Assembly (NCBI GenBank): GCA_900312665.1
Contig: ONZQ02000001.1
Span: forward strand, 1,430,283-1,494,282
Direction: 5' to 3'
From: Cephalotrichum gorgonifer
Taxonomy: Eukaryota; Ascomycota; Sordariomycetes; Microascales; Microascaceae
DNA: 64,000 bases
The position numbers and the translations under genes are program-made. The notes under the pieces are model-generated. The model was given only the letters and a program-made list of their open reading frames with translations, searched no databases and had not been told where the DNA came from. Every line of letters starts with the position of its first letter. Position 1 is the first letter of the stretch. Of the stretch, positions 13,374 to 24,396 are shown piece by piece.

Positions 13374-16300
13374 ATGACGAGCCTCAAGCGGTCCGCGGAG
13401 TCGGACCCTCTGGCTAGCAACATCTCGAGCAAGATCTTTGTCCGGTCAACCAAGAAGGGGAAGGTTCAGAAGATTGTACGCGAGGTGTACCTCCGCCAGG
13501 ATATCCCATGCTCGTCCAAACTCTGCAAGAAGTGCCGCCAAATAGCACCGAGCGACGCAGCCGGTAATAGTGCGTTCTCCCCCCCCCCCTTGTTATCTTT
13601 CGTCCCCTGTGCAACGCTTCCTGCGCCCATGATCGGAGAGGGACTGGCGACTGACAATTTGTTTAGCACTGCCGTTCGTTCTGTCAGAGAAGCCGGCGGG
13701 GACCAAGGCATTCCCCCGTGGCCACTATGTCGTCCCCGATACCAATGCGCTCCTAAACGCCATGGACGTCTTTGAACAAAGTTCCGTCTTCTACGACGTA
13801 ATCATCCTACAGACCGTTCTAGAGGAGTTACGAAACAGGTCGCTCCCGCTATACAACCGCCTAGTCAATCTAACGCAGAGCGACGAGAAGAGGTTCTACG
13901 TCTTCTTCAACGAGTTCCGCCTCGAGACTTACGTCAAGCGCGAAGAAGGAGAAACGATCAACGACAGGAATGACCGCGCCATCCGCCGAGCCGTGCAATG
14001 GTACAACGAGCACCTAGCGAAGACGAAGGCCTCAAGGATCCCCACCGTCGTCATGTTGAGCGACGACAGGAATAACCTCCAGAAGGCCAAGGAGATGGAT
14101 ATCCCCGCCCAGACGCTCAGGGACTACCTAGGCGGCGTGGAGGACGGGGAGAGGCTTCTGGAGATGGTCGCCGAGTCCCAGGCCCGGGACACGATTAGGA
14201 AACCCTCCGAATTGCTATACCCCGAGTACTTTACCATGTCCAAGATGATGACTGGAGTCAAGGCCGGCCTCCTTCACCAGGGTATCTTCAACGTGTCTCC
14301 ATACAACTACCTCGAAGGCTCAATCAAGGTTCCGGCCTTCCCGAAGCCTCTGCTAATACTTGGCCGGGAGAACATTAACCGCTCTATCGACGGAGACGTC
14401 GTCGTCGTCGAGGTACTCCCCAAGGACCAGTGGAAGGAGCCTTCGGCAACAATCATCGAGGAAGAGTCGGTGACGAAGGACGAGAACGCGGATGCCGAGG
14501 GTGGCGAGGACCTTGTTTCTGAGCGGGAAAGGAAGCTGCTCCAGGAAGAGGTTCGAAAGGCCCACGCCAAGAGCACCGAAGGCAGGGCGCAACCGACGGC
14601 CAAGGTTGTCGGCGTGATAAAGCGCAACTGGAGACAGTACGTCGGCCACGTCGACCCGTCATCGGCGAGCCGTGCCAGTGGCCAGGGTCGTAAGATGGAC
14701 AGCGTTTTCTTGATTCCGATGGATAAGCGCATTCCGAAGATTCGTCTGCGGACCAGGCAGGTCGGCGAACTCTTGGGGAAGCGAATTCTAGTTGCCCTCG
14801 ACTCTTGGGGACGTGACTCTCGCCACCCGACCGGCCACCTTGTCCGCTCCCTCGGGGAGCTCGAGACCAAGGCTGCTGAGACGGAGGCGCTGCTCCTGGA
14901 GTACGATGTCCAATACAGGCCGTTCCCCAAGACGGTGCTGGACTGCCTCCCCAAGGAAGGCCATGACTGGAAGGTGCCCGAGAGCAAGGAGGATCCTGGC
15001 TGGAGAGCTAGGGAGGACCTAAGACATCTCCTGATCTGCAGTATCGACCCCGTCGGGTGTCAGGATATCGACGACGCCCTGCACGCCAAGCGACTGGATA
15101 ACGGCAACTACGAGGCTGGTGTGCACATCGCGGACGTGTCGAACTTTGTGAAGCCCGGAAACGCGATGGATACCGAGGCCAGCATTCGCGGGACGAGCGT
15201 CTACCTCGTAGACAAGCGAATCGACATGCTACCGATGCTCCTGGGCACAGACCTGTGCTCGCTAAAGCCATACGTGGAGAGGTTTGCCTTCTCTGTCATC
15301 TGGGAGCTGACGCCGGACGCCGACATCGTCAACGTCCGGTTCACCAAATCAGTTATCAAGTCTCGCGAGGCATTCAGCTACGAACAGGCGCAGCTGAGGA
15401 TCGACGACGCCTCTCAGCAGGATGAGCTGACGCAAGGCATGCGGGTGCTCCTGGACCTCTCGAAGAAGCTCAACAAGAAGAGGATGGACGCCGGCGCCCT
15501 CAGCCTGTCGTCGCCCGAGGTCAAGGTTGAGATGGAGTCGGAGACGTCGGACCCCATCGACGTCAAGACGAAGCAGCTGCTGGACACCAACTCGCTGGTG
15601 GAGGAGTTCATGCTGCTCGCCAACGTCAGCGTCGCGCGAAAGATCAACGAGGCGTTCCCGCAGACGGCCATCCTCCGCCGCCACGCGCCGCCCCCCAAGA
15701 CCAACTTCGACGAGCTGGCGAACCAGCTCAAGGTCAAGCGGGGTCTCGAGCTCCGGGTCGACTCCAGCAAGGCGCTTGCCGAGTCGCTCGACGCGTGCAC
15801 GGAGGAGGGGAACCCGTTCTTCAACACGCTCGTGCGCATCATGGCGACGCGCTGCATGATGAGCGCCGAATACTTCTGCTCGGGGACGCAGGCGTACCCC
15901 GAGTTCCGGCACTACGGGCTCGCGAGCGAGATCTACACGCACTTCACGTCGCCGATCCGTCGGTACGCCGACCTGGTGGCGCACAGGCAGCTGGCGGCGG
16001 CCATCGACTACGAGCCCATCCACCCTGCGGTGCGGTCGAGGGGCAAGCTCGAGGCGGTGTGCAAGAACATCAACACGCGGCACCGCAACGCGCAGCTGGC
16101 GGGGCGGGCGAGCATAGCGTACTACGTGGGCCAGGCGCTCAAGGGCCGGGTGGCGGAGGAGGAGGCGTACGTGATGAAGATCTTCAGCAACGGGTTCGTG
16201 GTGCTGGTGCCGAGGTTCGGGATCGAGGGCCTGATCCGTCTCAGGGACCTGGCGAGCCCGGAGCCCGAGAGCGAGTTCGACGCGGAGCAGTACGTGCTCA

Positions 16301-16419
16301 CGACGAGCGGGAGCCGCAAGGTCAGGGTGGAGCTGTTCCAGAAGGTGAGGGTCAAGGTCACGGACGAGAAGGACGAGTTGACGGGGAAGAGGGGGGTGAA
16401 GATGGAGTTGCTGGGGTAA
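13374..16419 (+). CDS. dis3: exosome complex exonuclease/endonuclease Dis3 (Rrp44)
   Basis: This is the catalytic subunit of the RNA exosome, which degrades and trims nuclear and cytoplasmic RNA 3'-to-5' and also has an endonuclease site. Exons are 13374-13563 and 13667-16419; the 103-nt intron (GTAATA...TTTAG) is phase 1 and its removal gives 980 residues, the usual length. Visible in order: an N-terminal CR3 cysteine motif (CSSKLCKKC), a PIN domain from about residue 83 with its first acidic residue D88 (VVPDTNALL) and the LQTVLEELRNRSLP segment, cold-shock folds, and the RNB domain with D524, D530, D532 and D533 in DPVGCQDIDDAL. After these come SPIRRYADLVAHRQL and a C-terminal S1 fold. 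Both nuclease sites look intact. The start is the ATG before TSLKRS; the conserved N-terminus follows at once. It converges with the GTPase gene downstream, with 468 bp between stops. Confidence 0.97.
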
Positions 16420-16887
16420 GTTTGTTAAGGGGGGGAGGGACTGAGAGTAGGGGCAGGATTGGGAAAAGGGGGTGCATAGAGGAGAGAGTTACGGTCAGCG
16501 GGAGATTTTTACTTGGCACCTGATACGCAAAATAAAAGAAGACGATATATAGTTGGTGAAATTCTAAAAATGAGCATTCATTTCCCCCACACATCTAACT
16601 CGCAAGAATCCCGAGACAACTAAAAACCAGATGGCCAAAAAAAAAGAGTAACATAATCATTGCCCACTTCGCCTATCTCCTGGACGCCAGCATAGCACTT
16701 CATCCCGTATAACAAGCTATGGAATAGATGGTATGTAGAACCTTCCCAAATAGCCCCCGAGCCAGTTCCCCCGACGATAGAATAAGTATTCCTCAACCGA
16801 AAGAGGGTGGGACCGAGGGTGGGACTAAATGGTGAGGGAGGGGGGGAAGAGTAATAAATAAATCAAGAAATAAATGAAGAAAATTCA
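16420..16887. other. convergent intergenic region (Dis3 / GTPase 3' ends)
   Basis: This stretch lies between two stop codons facing each other and must hold both 3' untranslated regions. An AATAAA-like run (AAAATAAAAG, about 16530-16540) is placed correctly for the Dis3 transcript. A/T-rich stretches near 16850-16880 sit just past the GTPase stop. No gene is seen. Confidence 0.6.
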
Positions 16888-18623
16888 TTACTCCTTCCCG
16901 GCTAGGATGGCGTCGAGGTCGAACTCCTTGGCCCACCCGGTCACGATGACCTTCTCGTCGTTGCCGGCGTCGCCCGTGGGGGCGCCGACCTCCATCCCCT
17001 TGACGCTCTTGTCTGCCGAGGGCGGCCTGGTCCAGCCCTGGATGCGGCCGTCCCTCCAGTCGGAGACGACGGTGGCGGCGGCGGCCTGGAGGTTCGGGAC
17101 GCCACCCTTGCCGATGCGTCCGCGGCGGCGGGCGACCTGGACGAGGAAGTCGGTGGTGCGGTCGCCCTTGGCGTCGGGCATGAGGGCGGGGAGGTCGTAG
17201 ACCTGGGAGAGGGCGGCGGTGAAGTCGGGCTGGGTGGCGAGGCGGCGCAGGAGGAGGCCGACGGCGGGGACGGGGTCGTCGATCTGCTTTGGGGGCACGA
17301 CGTTGAGGAGGACGAGGTGGGCGTGCTTCTCGGCGGGGGTGCGGAGGGGGATGGAGGCGTGGGCGTGGGAGGCGCCGGACTCGAGGGGCGCCGAGGGGAA
17401 GATGACGCCGGGGGAGTCGATGAGGGTGAGCTTATTGTCGAGCTTCACGGCGCGGATGCCGGTGGTGACGCCGGCCTCGGCGCCGGCGGGGCAGGCGCGG
17501 GAGGCGGCGGCACCGCGGCCGCCGAGGCGCGAGAGCAGGGCGTTTATGACGGAAGACTTGCCGACGTTGGGGTAGCCGACAACGCCGGCGGAGATGGGGC
17601 GCTTAAGGTTCTTAGAGGCGGCGAAAGCCTTGAGGGCGCGGAAGAGGGCGGCGGAGGTGGTCTGCATGGTCATATCGCCGTGGTCGAAGGTGTGGGCGTT
17701 GGGGGCGGGCTTGGAGGCGCGGATGGGGAGGGTGGGGAAGGAGCGGCGGAGGTGGGCGAGCCAGGCCTTGAGGACGTCTGCGGGGACGAGGTCGATCTTG
17801 TTGAGCAGGAGGATGAGGCGCTTGCCGCCCGAGGCGGCGGACATGACGGCGCGTTCGATCTCGCGCGACCGGGTGCCCTCGGGGTCGCGGGCGTCGAGGA
17901 CGTAGAGCACGACGTCGGCGCGGTCGATGACCTGCTTGCTGAGCTTCTCGTAGGCCTTCTTCGCCCCGGCCTGGCCGATGGGGATCTGGTCCTGGCCGCC
18001 GAAGCCGCCGTCGGAGTCCATGTCCTCGTCCTCGTCCTCGCTGCCGCTCTGCAGCTCGCGGTCATACTTCTCGGCGGCGGCCTTGGCGCTGGCAATGAGC
18101 GCCGCCATGGGGTTCGACTCGTCGACGCCCGCGTCGTCGATCTCCATCGTGTCGTCGAACTCGTCACCCCCGGACATCACGTCGTCGTCTTCTTCGTCCT
18201 CGGCGCCATTGGCGTCACCGGTCTTGGCAGCCTTCGCCTCCTTGGCAGCCGCCTTCCTCCGGGCAGTCTCCTCGAGCTTGCTCACGCGCGCGTCCTCGAT
18301 CTCCTGCAGTATCTGGCTCTTGTAGGGGAAGGAGTTGGGGATGCCGGGGTCCTTCTTCAGCTTGGAGACCCACTGCTCGCTCTTCTTCGCCGTCTTTCGG
18401 TTCTTCCTCTGCTTCGCGGCCGACGCCTTCACGATGGTGTTCCGGAGGCGGGTGGTCCCCCTCTTCGACTTGGGTTCTACAGTTTGGCGCACACGCAGAG
18501 GTTAGTTATGTAGGCGGCCGGAGATGGGAAGGAGGACTCAAATGCCCGGGTGGAGGGGAGGGGGAGGGGGAGGGGTATACAGGGCCAATGGTACATACTG
18601 CTGGGTTTATTGATGCCTCCCAT
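16888..18623 (-). CDS. nucleolar circularly permuted GTPase, Nug1/Grn1/nucleostemin family
   Basis: Members of this family act in the nucleolus and nucleus in assembly and export of pre-60S ribosomal subunits. Exon 1 (18599-18623) has only 25 nt and encodes MGGINKPS plus one base; after a 122-nt intron (GTATGT...CTGTAG) exon 2 runs 18476-16888, giving 537 residues. The N-terminus is highly basic, followed by a lysine/alanine coiled-coil-like stretch and an acidic region (about residues 100-165). The GTPase motifs come in permuted order, typical of the YlqF/YawG class: DARDP (203-207), NKID (234-237, G4), GYPNVGKSS (309-317, G1 P-loop), DSPG (362-365, G3). Yeast Nug1 and fission-yeast Grn1 have similar size and layout; I cannot choose between Nug1 and nucleostemin orthology by eye. 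Frame and phase across the intron are consistent. Third positions are very G/C-rich, which creates long antisense open frames. Confidence 0.93.
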
Positions 18624-19570
18624 CTTGTCCAGAAAGGTAGAACGGACGACTCTTGAAAAGTAAGTGTCGATAGGTTCGGTGGTTGTTGCTATAGTCGAAA
18701 ATTCAACCTTCCCAAAAACCTTTATCGATATTATTCTTGTAAAGCGTCCCCAAGAAATTTTTGGTGGGGACTTTCTTTCTGCCGTGCTATGCCGCCCTTG
18801 CCCCACCATTGTTGACAGCAGAAACTCCTTGCTCCCTCCACCACCTCCTCCTTCCCCCCGCCAATAATACGTCGTGCCCCTCACCGCCAAAACACTCATA
18901 CTGTGGCCGGAAGAGTAGTCCACAGAGCCCAAGAGCGAACTCACACACTCACAGGCACAAGCACAAGACACGGCACGAGTCCGAATGCAAAGTATCAAGG
19001 ATCAACGTCGGCTATACATAGATGGATGCGTTCGAAGCGCCCGCGCGTGGCCGGCCTTGGCCTACAAGTATGCATCGTCCATCGCGGGGGCTGTGGCGAG
19101 CCGAAACGGCGGGCTTAATTTCGTCCATACAATTAGGATATCCCCCTCGTGCAAGCATGAGTCTCCGTACTCGTACGGCTATGGGGGCGGCTGTGGGCGG
19201 AGCACCTCTTGCCTATCCGGGCCTAGGTTGCTTACATTCTCGGCCCAACAACGATCTACGAGTACGAGCATCACGGGTAACTACCAGTAGAATCCATCGT
19301 GACTCGGCGGGGCTTGTTGTATGGTATGTAATGTATGCGTTACTAAATCTACTCGCACTCGTCTAACATCCTTTTTGGACCTCCGAGATCCGGCCCGTTG
19401 ACATAGTTTCCGTGACCACTTCTTTTTTTCTTCTTTTTTTCTTTGTATTCGTCCCATACGCTCACTACTGCTCTCCGCCGTTTGGAAGAGATTGTAATCT
19501 TGTTTCGTGTGAAGAAGAGAAGAAGAACAGAAGAGAATATCATCTCTGTAACAGACAGCGGGCAACAAAC
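18624..19570. promoter_or_regulatory. divergent promoter between GTPase and HAD phosphatase genes
   Basis: This 947-bp stretch separates two ATGs pointing away from each other and so must hold both promoters. On the plus side a pyrimidine-rich T/C tract (about 19418-19450) precedes the HAD start, as is common just upstream of fungal transcription starts. GTAC-centred words occur (GTACTCGTAC at 19167-19176). No clear TATA box was identified. Confidence 0.55.
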
Positions 19571-20438
19571 ATGGCATACACTAGCCCCCCGATCCAGGTG
19601 TCCTTTGATGGCTTCCTATTCGATATGGACGGGACCATCATTGACTCTACCCCGGCCGTGGTCAAGCACTGGCACACGTACGATACCCCGATAGGCTCGG
19701 CGTAACGAAGTCGGATAGTACGGGCTAACGGACCGTTCTCTCCAGCATCGGAAATGAGATAGGAGTGTCCCCCGAGGTCATCCTGGAAACCTCCCATGGC
19801 CGTCGGAGCATAGATATCCTGAAGATTATCTGCCCCGAGAGAGCCAACTGGGAATGTCCGTATCCGTCCTCTCCCCACCTCACTCGTCTTCACACCTTGG
19901 CCCCCTTTTCCCTTTCCTCCAGGCAGCTAACACCCCCTACTTCCCTCTAGATGTACGCGAGATGGAAGGCCAACTCCCCAAGCTCTACGGCGATGACGCC
20001 CTTGAGATCCCCGGCGCGAGGGCCCTCATCGACTCCCTCATCTCGTCTCGCGCCCCCTGGGCCATCGTCACGTCGGGGTCCAGCCCCCTCGTCGGCGGCT
20101 GGCTCTCCGTCCTGTCCCTACCGAAGCCGGAGGTCCTCGTCACGGCCGAGTCCGTGCAGGACGGCAAGCCTGACCCGACGTGCTACATCATGGGGCTAGA
20201 GAAGCTCGGCCTGGCCGACCGCGCTGGGAACGTGCTCGTGCTGGAGGACAGCCCGGCGGGAATCAGGGCGGGGAAGGCCGCGGGGTGCAAGGTCCTGGGG
20301 CTCGTGACGAGTCACACCATCGAGCAGGTCGTCGAGGCGGGGCCGGACTGGGTCGTGAGGGACCTGAGCTCCGTGAGGGTCGTGAGGACTGAAGGGGGCG
20401 TGGCGACGCTTGAGATCGTGGATTCGTGGGCCGCGTGA
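19571..20438 (+). CDS. HAD-superfamily sugar/polyol phosphatase (GPP/DOG family)
   Basis: Members hydrolyse small phosphorylated metabolites such as glycerol 3-phosphate or 2-deoxyglucose 6-phosphate in the cytosol. Exons 19571-19677, 19746-19855 and 19951-20438 join into 234 residues, close to yeast Gpp1/Dog2. Introns are 68 and 95 nt, each with a CTAAC branch site; the second has an unusual GTCCGT donor that is required to keep frame (...NWE-YVREMEG). HAD motif I is FDMDGT with nucleophile D18 and acid/base D20; the helical cap carries ETSHGRRSIDILK; motif II is IVTSGS (T113, S114); the motif III lysine is K145 in DGKPDP; motif IV is LEDSPAGIRAG (E171, D172). All catalytic residues are present. 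The exact substrate cannot be read from sequence: glycerol-3-phosphatase and deoxyglucose-phosphatase share this signature. It starts from the divergent promoter shared with the GTPase gene. Confidence 0.93.
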
Positions 20439-21056
20439 GGCCGGGGGGGAAAGGGGGCTTTGTCGGGGGGGTGGAGGTGGTGGTTATTCGAGGAAATTCC
20501 GAGAGGAGAAGGATATTCATCAGGTCCTTTGGATACTCCGAAATATCCGTCTCGGTAAACGGAGGGGATGAGCTCATGTCGGCTTGACACTTGGAGGTTC
20601 CTCAGTTTCACCCGCCATCTTGATCGACACAAGCTTCGGTCTCCCGACGCGGCGATGCATATAGACCGTCCGGTCTAGGCGCCCCAGGTCAGGGGCGTAG
20701 CCTCAGGCTTCTCAACGTCTCTTCCGGAAGATATGGTACAGGGCAGAAGATTTTGTCACATGGCATTTTATAGATGCACAAGCAGGAAATCATGTTAGCA
20801 TTGTTGTTAAAACTGTTGGCAACATCAGGCACCCCGGCTGGGTTTGTTGGGTTAAAACTATTTCGACCGTGGTGGCCATAGAATAGGGCGAGTGAAATGG
20901 CGACAGTGAGAAGGAAAATACCTCGGACAGCCCGCGGTTGCAGAACTCATCTGGTTAATGACTGGACCAGGACGCCGCGCGGAAGTCGGGACCTCGTATC
21001 GGATGCCTATGGCTGGTTCTACCGCAGGAGAGGGTTATGGCAAAGATGGCATTCTT

Positions 21057-21119
21057 ACATAGGAGTTCCTGGATCGTACATAGGAGCCCCTAGATCGTAC
21101 ATAGGAGCCCCTGGATCGT
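21057..21119 (+). repeat. 21-bp tandem repeat, three copies
   Basis: The copies at 21057-21077, 21078-21098 and 21099-21119 match the unit ACATAGGAGCCCCTGGATCG plus T with one to three changes each. Because 21 is a multiple of three, one frame reads a heptapeptide repeat (YIGAPGS-like) inside a 97-residue frame at 20897-21190, but nothing else supports coding. Confidence 0.85.
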
Positions 21120-21595
21120 ACATATATACTGGTATGGTTTGCCACAGAGAGGAGAGACGAAAAAACTCCGAGTCCAGTCTCCTGCCGTGAAACGCCAGGT
21201 TTATATCCTCCCGCTCCAACAGGCTCCAGCGAGACACTACCTCGGCGATAGATAGCCCGATGAAGGCTGGGCCCCGAAGCATCCTCCGGCCGGGTCGGAG
21301 CCCGAAAGACACCCGCATATCATGTAGCCAAGGCTTCTCTACCAGGGAAGGGGGGGTATGTAGAGTAGATGCCCTCCTTGGAGAAGACAGCGCTGTCCGA
21401 GAGAAGACATCCGGTGTTATGTTCGCGGAGCGGCGAAGCGCAGCTCCGTCCCCCGTCCTCAAGAAATCACGATCGTGAGCAGGACGAAGCCTACCCGCCC
21501 GCCCCCCCTTTTCCGCGGGCGGATGGCCGTCAATGGCGAGCGGAACAGGAGGGGACGTTCCGTCCGGGCTCACTCAGCACCGCGCTATTGTACGT

Positions 21596-21618
21596 GACAC
21601 AGACACAGACACAGACAG
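21596..21618 (+). repeat. hexanucleotide (ACAGAC)n repeat
   Basis: About four units of ACAGAC/GACACA lie in intergenic sequence. It is a simple repeat with no associated gene. Confidence 0.8.
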
Positions 21619-24372
21619 ATACATATGCCACCCGCCCAATCCTCTCTGTTCAACGCTCACTCCGACCTCGCAGCCCGCCCGCGCAACGCCCCCCTGCCCT
21701 TCTCCCAAGGTACACCCCCTCCGCCGCCGCCGACCCCTTTCCCCCCCTTTTTGCGAGCACCCGGACTGTGACGAGAAACGGGTGTCGGGCGTCACTGGTC
21801 ATCGACACCTGCAAGGTCCCGCTTCGGGCGGTGGGGAACATGACAGCTCTTGGTCCCTGTATCGCCAAGTCGCTCGGGTGGCATGAATGACATGCGTGAA
21901 GTGAAGATTGGGTTAGGGGGGGTGACAGATGTGCGCGTGTCAAGGGTGCACTAACTCGCGCAAACCATGGGTCGTCACTGCCATAGCCTCAGTGGGCTGG
22001 GGAGATTAGGGGCGGCCCGGGTAGATGCATTGATGGGCTTTTGCTTGCAAGGGGGATGAATGTCTCGCGCATTGTTCCTCTTTGCGTTCCGCCACACTGC
22101 AGAAGCCCGCCAAGGGGGGATAGTCTTCAGGGGCAACGGCGTTCCAAGGGGGCGGAGGGCCCACGGAAAGAGGGCAAGCCACGGGATACGGTATAGCGCG
22201 ATACCAAACGAGCCCCCCCCTTGGTTCCAAGAGGTGAAACCACCATGATGTGACGATAATACCCCAGTTGTATAGACAAACGTGGCTGGGTGCCATTTGG
22301 ATGGGGCTCGCCCCCTTCGTCTCATTCTTCCGTGATACTGTCAACCCAGATAGCTAACTAGGTCTCCGCCCTCAGCCTCGAGCCCTTGATAGAGCGGGGA
22401 GGGGGCAAAGCGACCTGAAACCACTTACAGAGAATCGTCCCAAGCTAGTACACTCCTACGATACCCTCTCGAGTGAGAAACACCTCACCGGGGGTGCTTA
22501 TCCCAGCCTGTCTCCACTCCACAGCGCGTGGGTCATACCCGTCTATCTCTGCAGGGGCCGAGCTTTCCCACGAGGCCGGCCGCCGGCCCGGGAGACGGGG
22601 GATAACAATCAAGGAAGCTGGCACTCTCGGCGATGCCAAGGAGATCTAGATGGACGATTGCGCGTTCCTCGTCCAAGGACACAGCTGGCTGGAGCCACTT
22701 GGGATGGCAAGGCATGGCACGCACGCCACGCGACGCGGTGATGGAGCTGGTCGCTGGCGCCTTGTTGTGGTGTGGGCGAACCTGTCCAATCGCCGTGGGC
22801 GAGTAGCATCGCGGCCCACCTCTGAACCCCGCCATCGAACGATATCTGCATGGCCCTAAGGGGGGGCGTGCTGTGACCTTCGGTCGCGGTCGCGCCAGCC
22901 CGTGGCCTGTCAGGTTGCTCGAGGTTAGTTAGTATTCCGCCCTGAGTTTGGCGTGTCCGCCCCCCCTTCCCCCTTTGGATTTGCCCACCCTTGGCTTCAG
23001 GGCTTGGTGACCGTAGGGGCGTCTGTGATTGGTGCCTGGACCCTGCTGGTTCAAGGCCAGTGAGTGGATCCAGCGGAGGGATGCTCGTACTACATGCTCG
23101 TACTCGTAGGGTTGGCTCGGGCGCTGCAAGTATTCTACTTACCCATACTTGTCCTTGCGCTTGTGTGTTGTGCTCGTACGGATACAGATACGGATACTCA
23201 GCTAATATCAGGACGAGCACAAAGAGCACGAGTACAAGTCGGGACCCGCTCTTTCCTTGTACAACCAGAGCACAGGCACCAAGGTCGCACCACAAGGACG
23301 GAGTAATTCCTTGTACTGCTTTCGTGCTCGACTCGGCCACCCCCCGTCTCTTAGTAGAACCGGGATCAAGCATCAAGGTCGAGCTAGCTAGCTACCCAGA
23401 AGTCTGGGACTGGGACTACTCGTAGTCCAGCAACACCAATACAATCATCCAGCCTCGAGTATTCGGGGGGCATGTATATACCTACCTAACTCCGTAGTAC
23501 GGACACGGAGTACACACGCTCGTGTCCGCCCAAGAATGCGCACCAGCGGCGCGGAACGATAGGGATGGGCGATCTGCCGTGGGCGTGGGCTCTGCTTGTC
23601 CTTGTCAAGGAGTTAATGAGTGGGGTTTGAGGACGATCCCTACCCCAAATGATACAAGCCGTTTGATGGAAGCCGTTCTCGCTTAGACTCCCCATGTCAC
23701 CTTGCCATGCGCCTGTATCCTGTTTTTCCTCCGATAACACTTACTTCTCGGTGAGAAGTTAGTATGGAGAAGGGGGCAGTGGATGCCCCGACCGCCAGGG
23801 GTGGACAAGACTGGGCTGGAGTGGGCGCCGAGAATGTCATTACCAAGGCACGAACGTGGAGAGAGAGCGCCTCCCCCCTGGTCTCTTGGCCCCCCTTGTC
23901 TACCCCCCCCCCCGGGGGGCGACCCAAACAGAACACCAGGCCGGTCAAGATGCAGGAACCCGCCACATCCCTCTTCAAAAAGTTGGCAGCATGCCACCTA
24001 GTTTCCAACTACTTGTGGATCAACGGAGTATGGCTATAACCGCCCGGCCTCGGCGAGTGAAAATAAAGAGACTTGTATACGAGTACTATATCCGTATAAG
24101 GCGAACAAGTAATACTCGTGTATCTTTCTCCTGCCCTGCCAGCCGATGATAGGGGGGAATGGGGGCAGGGCTTCTCCTCGGGGCTTTGGAGGAGTCCTTC
24201 ACCGTGCTTCCGTGACCGGGGGATATGTCTCTCTAGGCGTCCCAAGGCTAGAACGAACGGGTACGGCCAAGACAGACCCATGGGAGAAGGCCCACGATTC
24301 CAGCGGTTACTCTTGGAGCCGAGAGTGCTCGTTGGCTCGTAGGGGCCCCTGTGGTGGCAGGAGTGGACGAGT

Positions 24373-24396
24373 GGGGAAGAGGGGAAGAGGGGAAGA
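24373..24396 (+). repeat. 8-bp GGGGAAGA tandem repeat
   Basis: There are three exact head-to-tail copies of GGGGAAGA in a purine-rich stretch of gene-free sequence. Confidence 0.85.

Noticed and set aside
17317..18513. 398-codon plus-strand frame opposite the GTPase gene
   Set aside because: It is a Gly/Val/Leu-rich shadow caused by very high G/C at third positions of the real minus-strand gene. Similar shadows lie opposite Dis3 (15349-16083), the peroxidase (41073-41678) and the phosphatase (51089-52030).
22609..23376. 255-codon minus-strand frame
   Set aside because: It has a TTG start, no conserved motif, and overlaps several GTAC-centred repeats; probably fortuitous.
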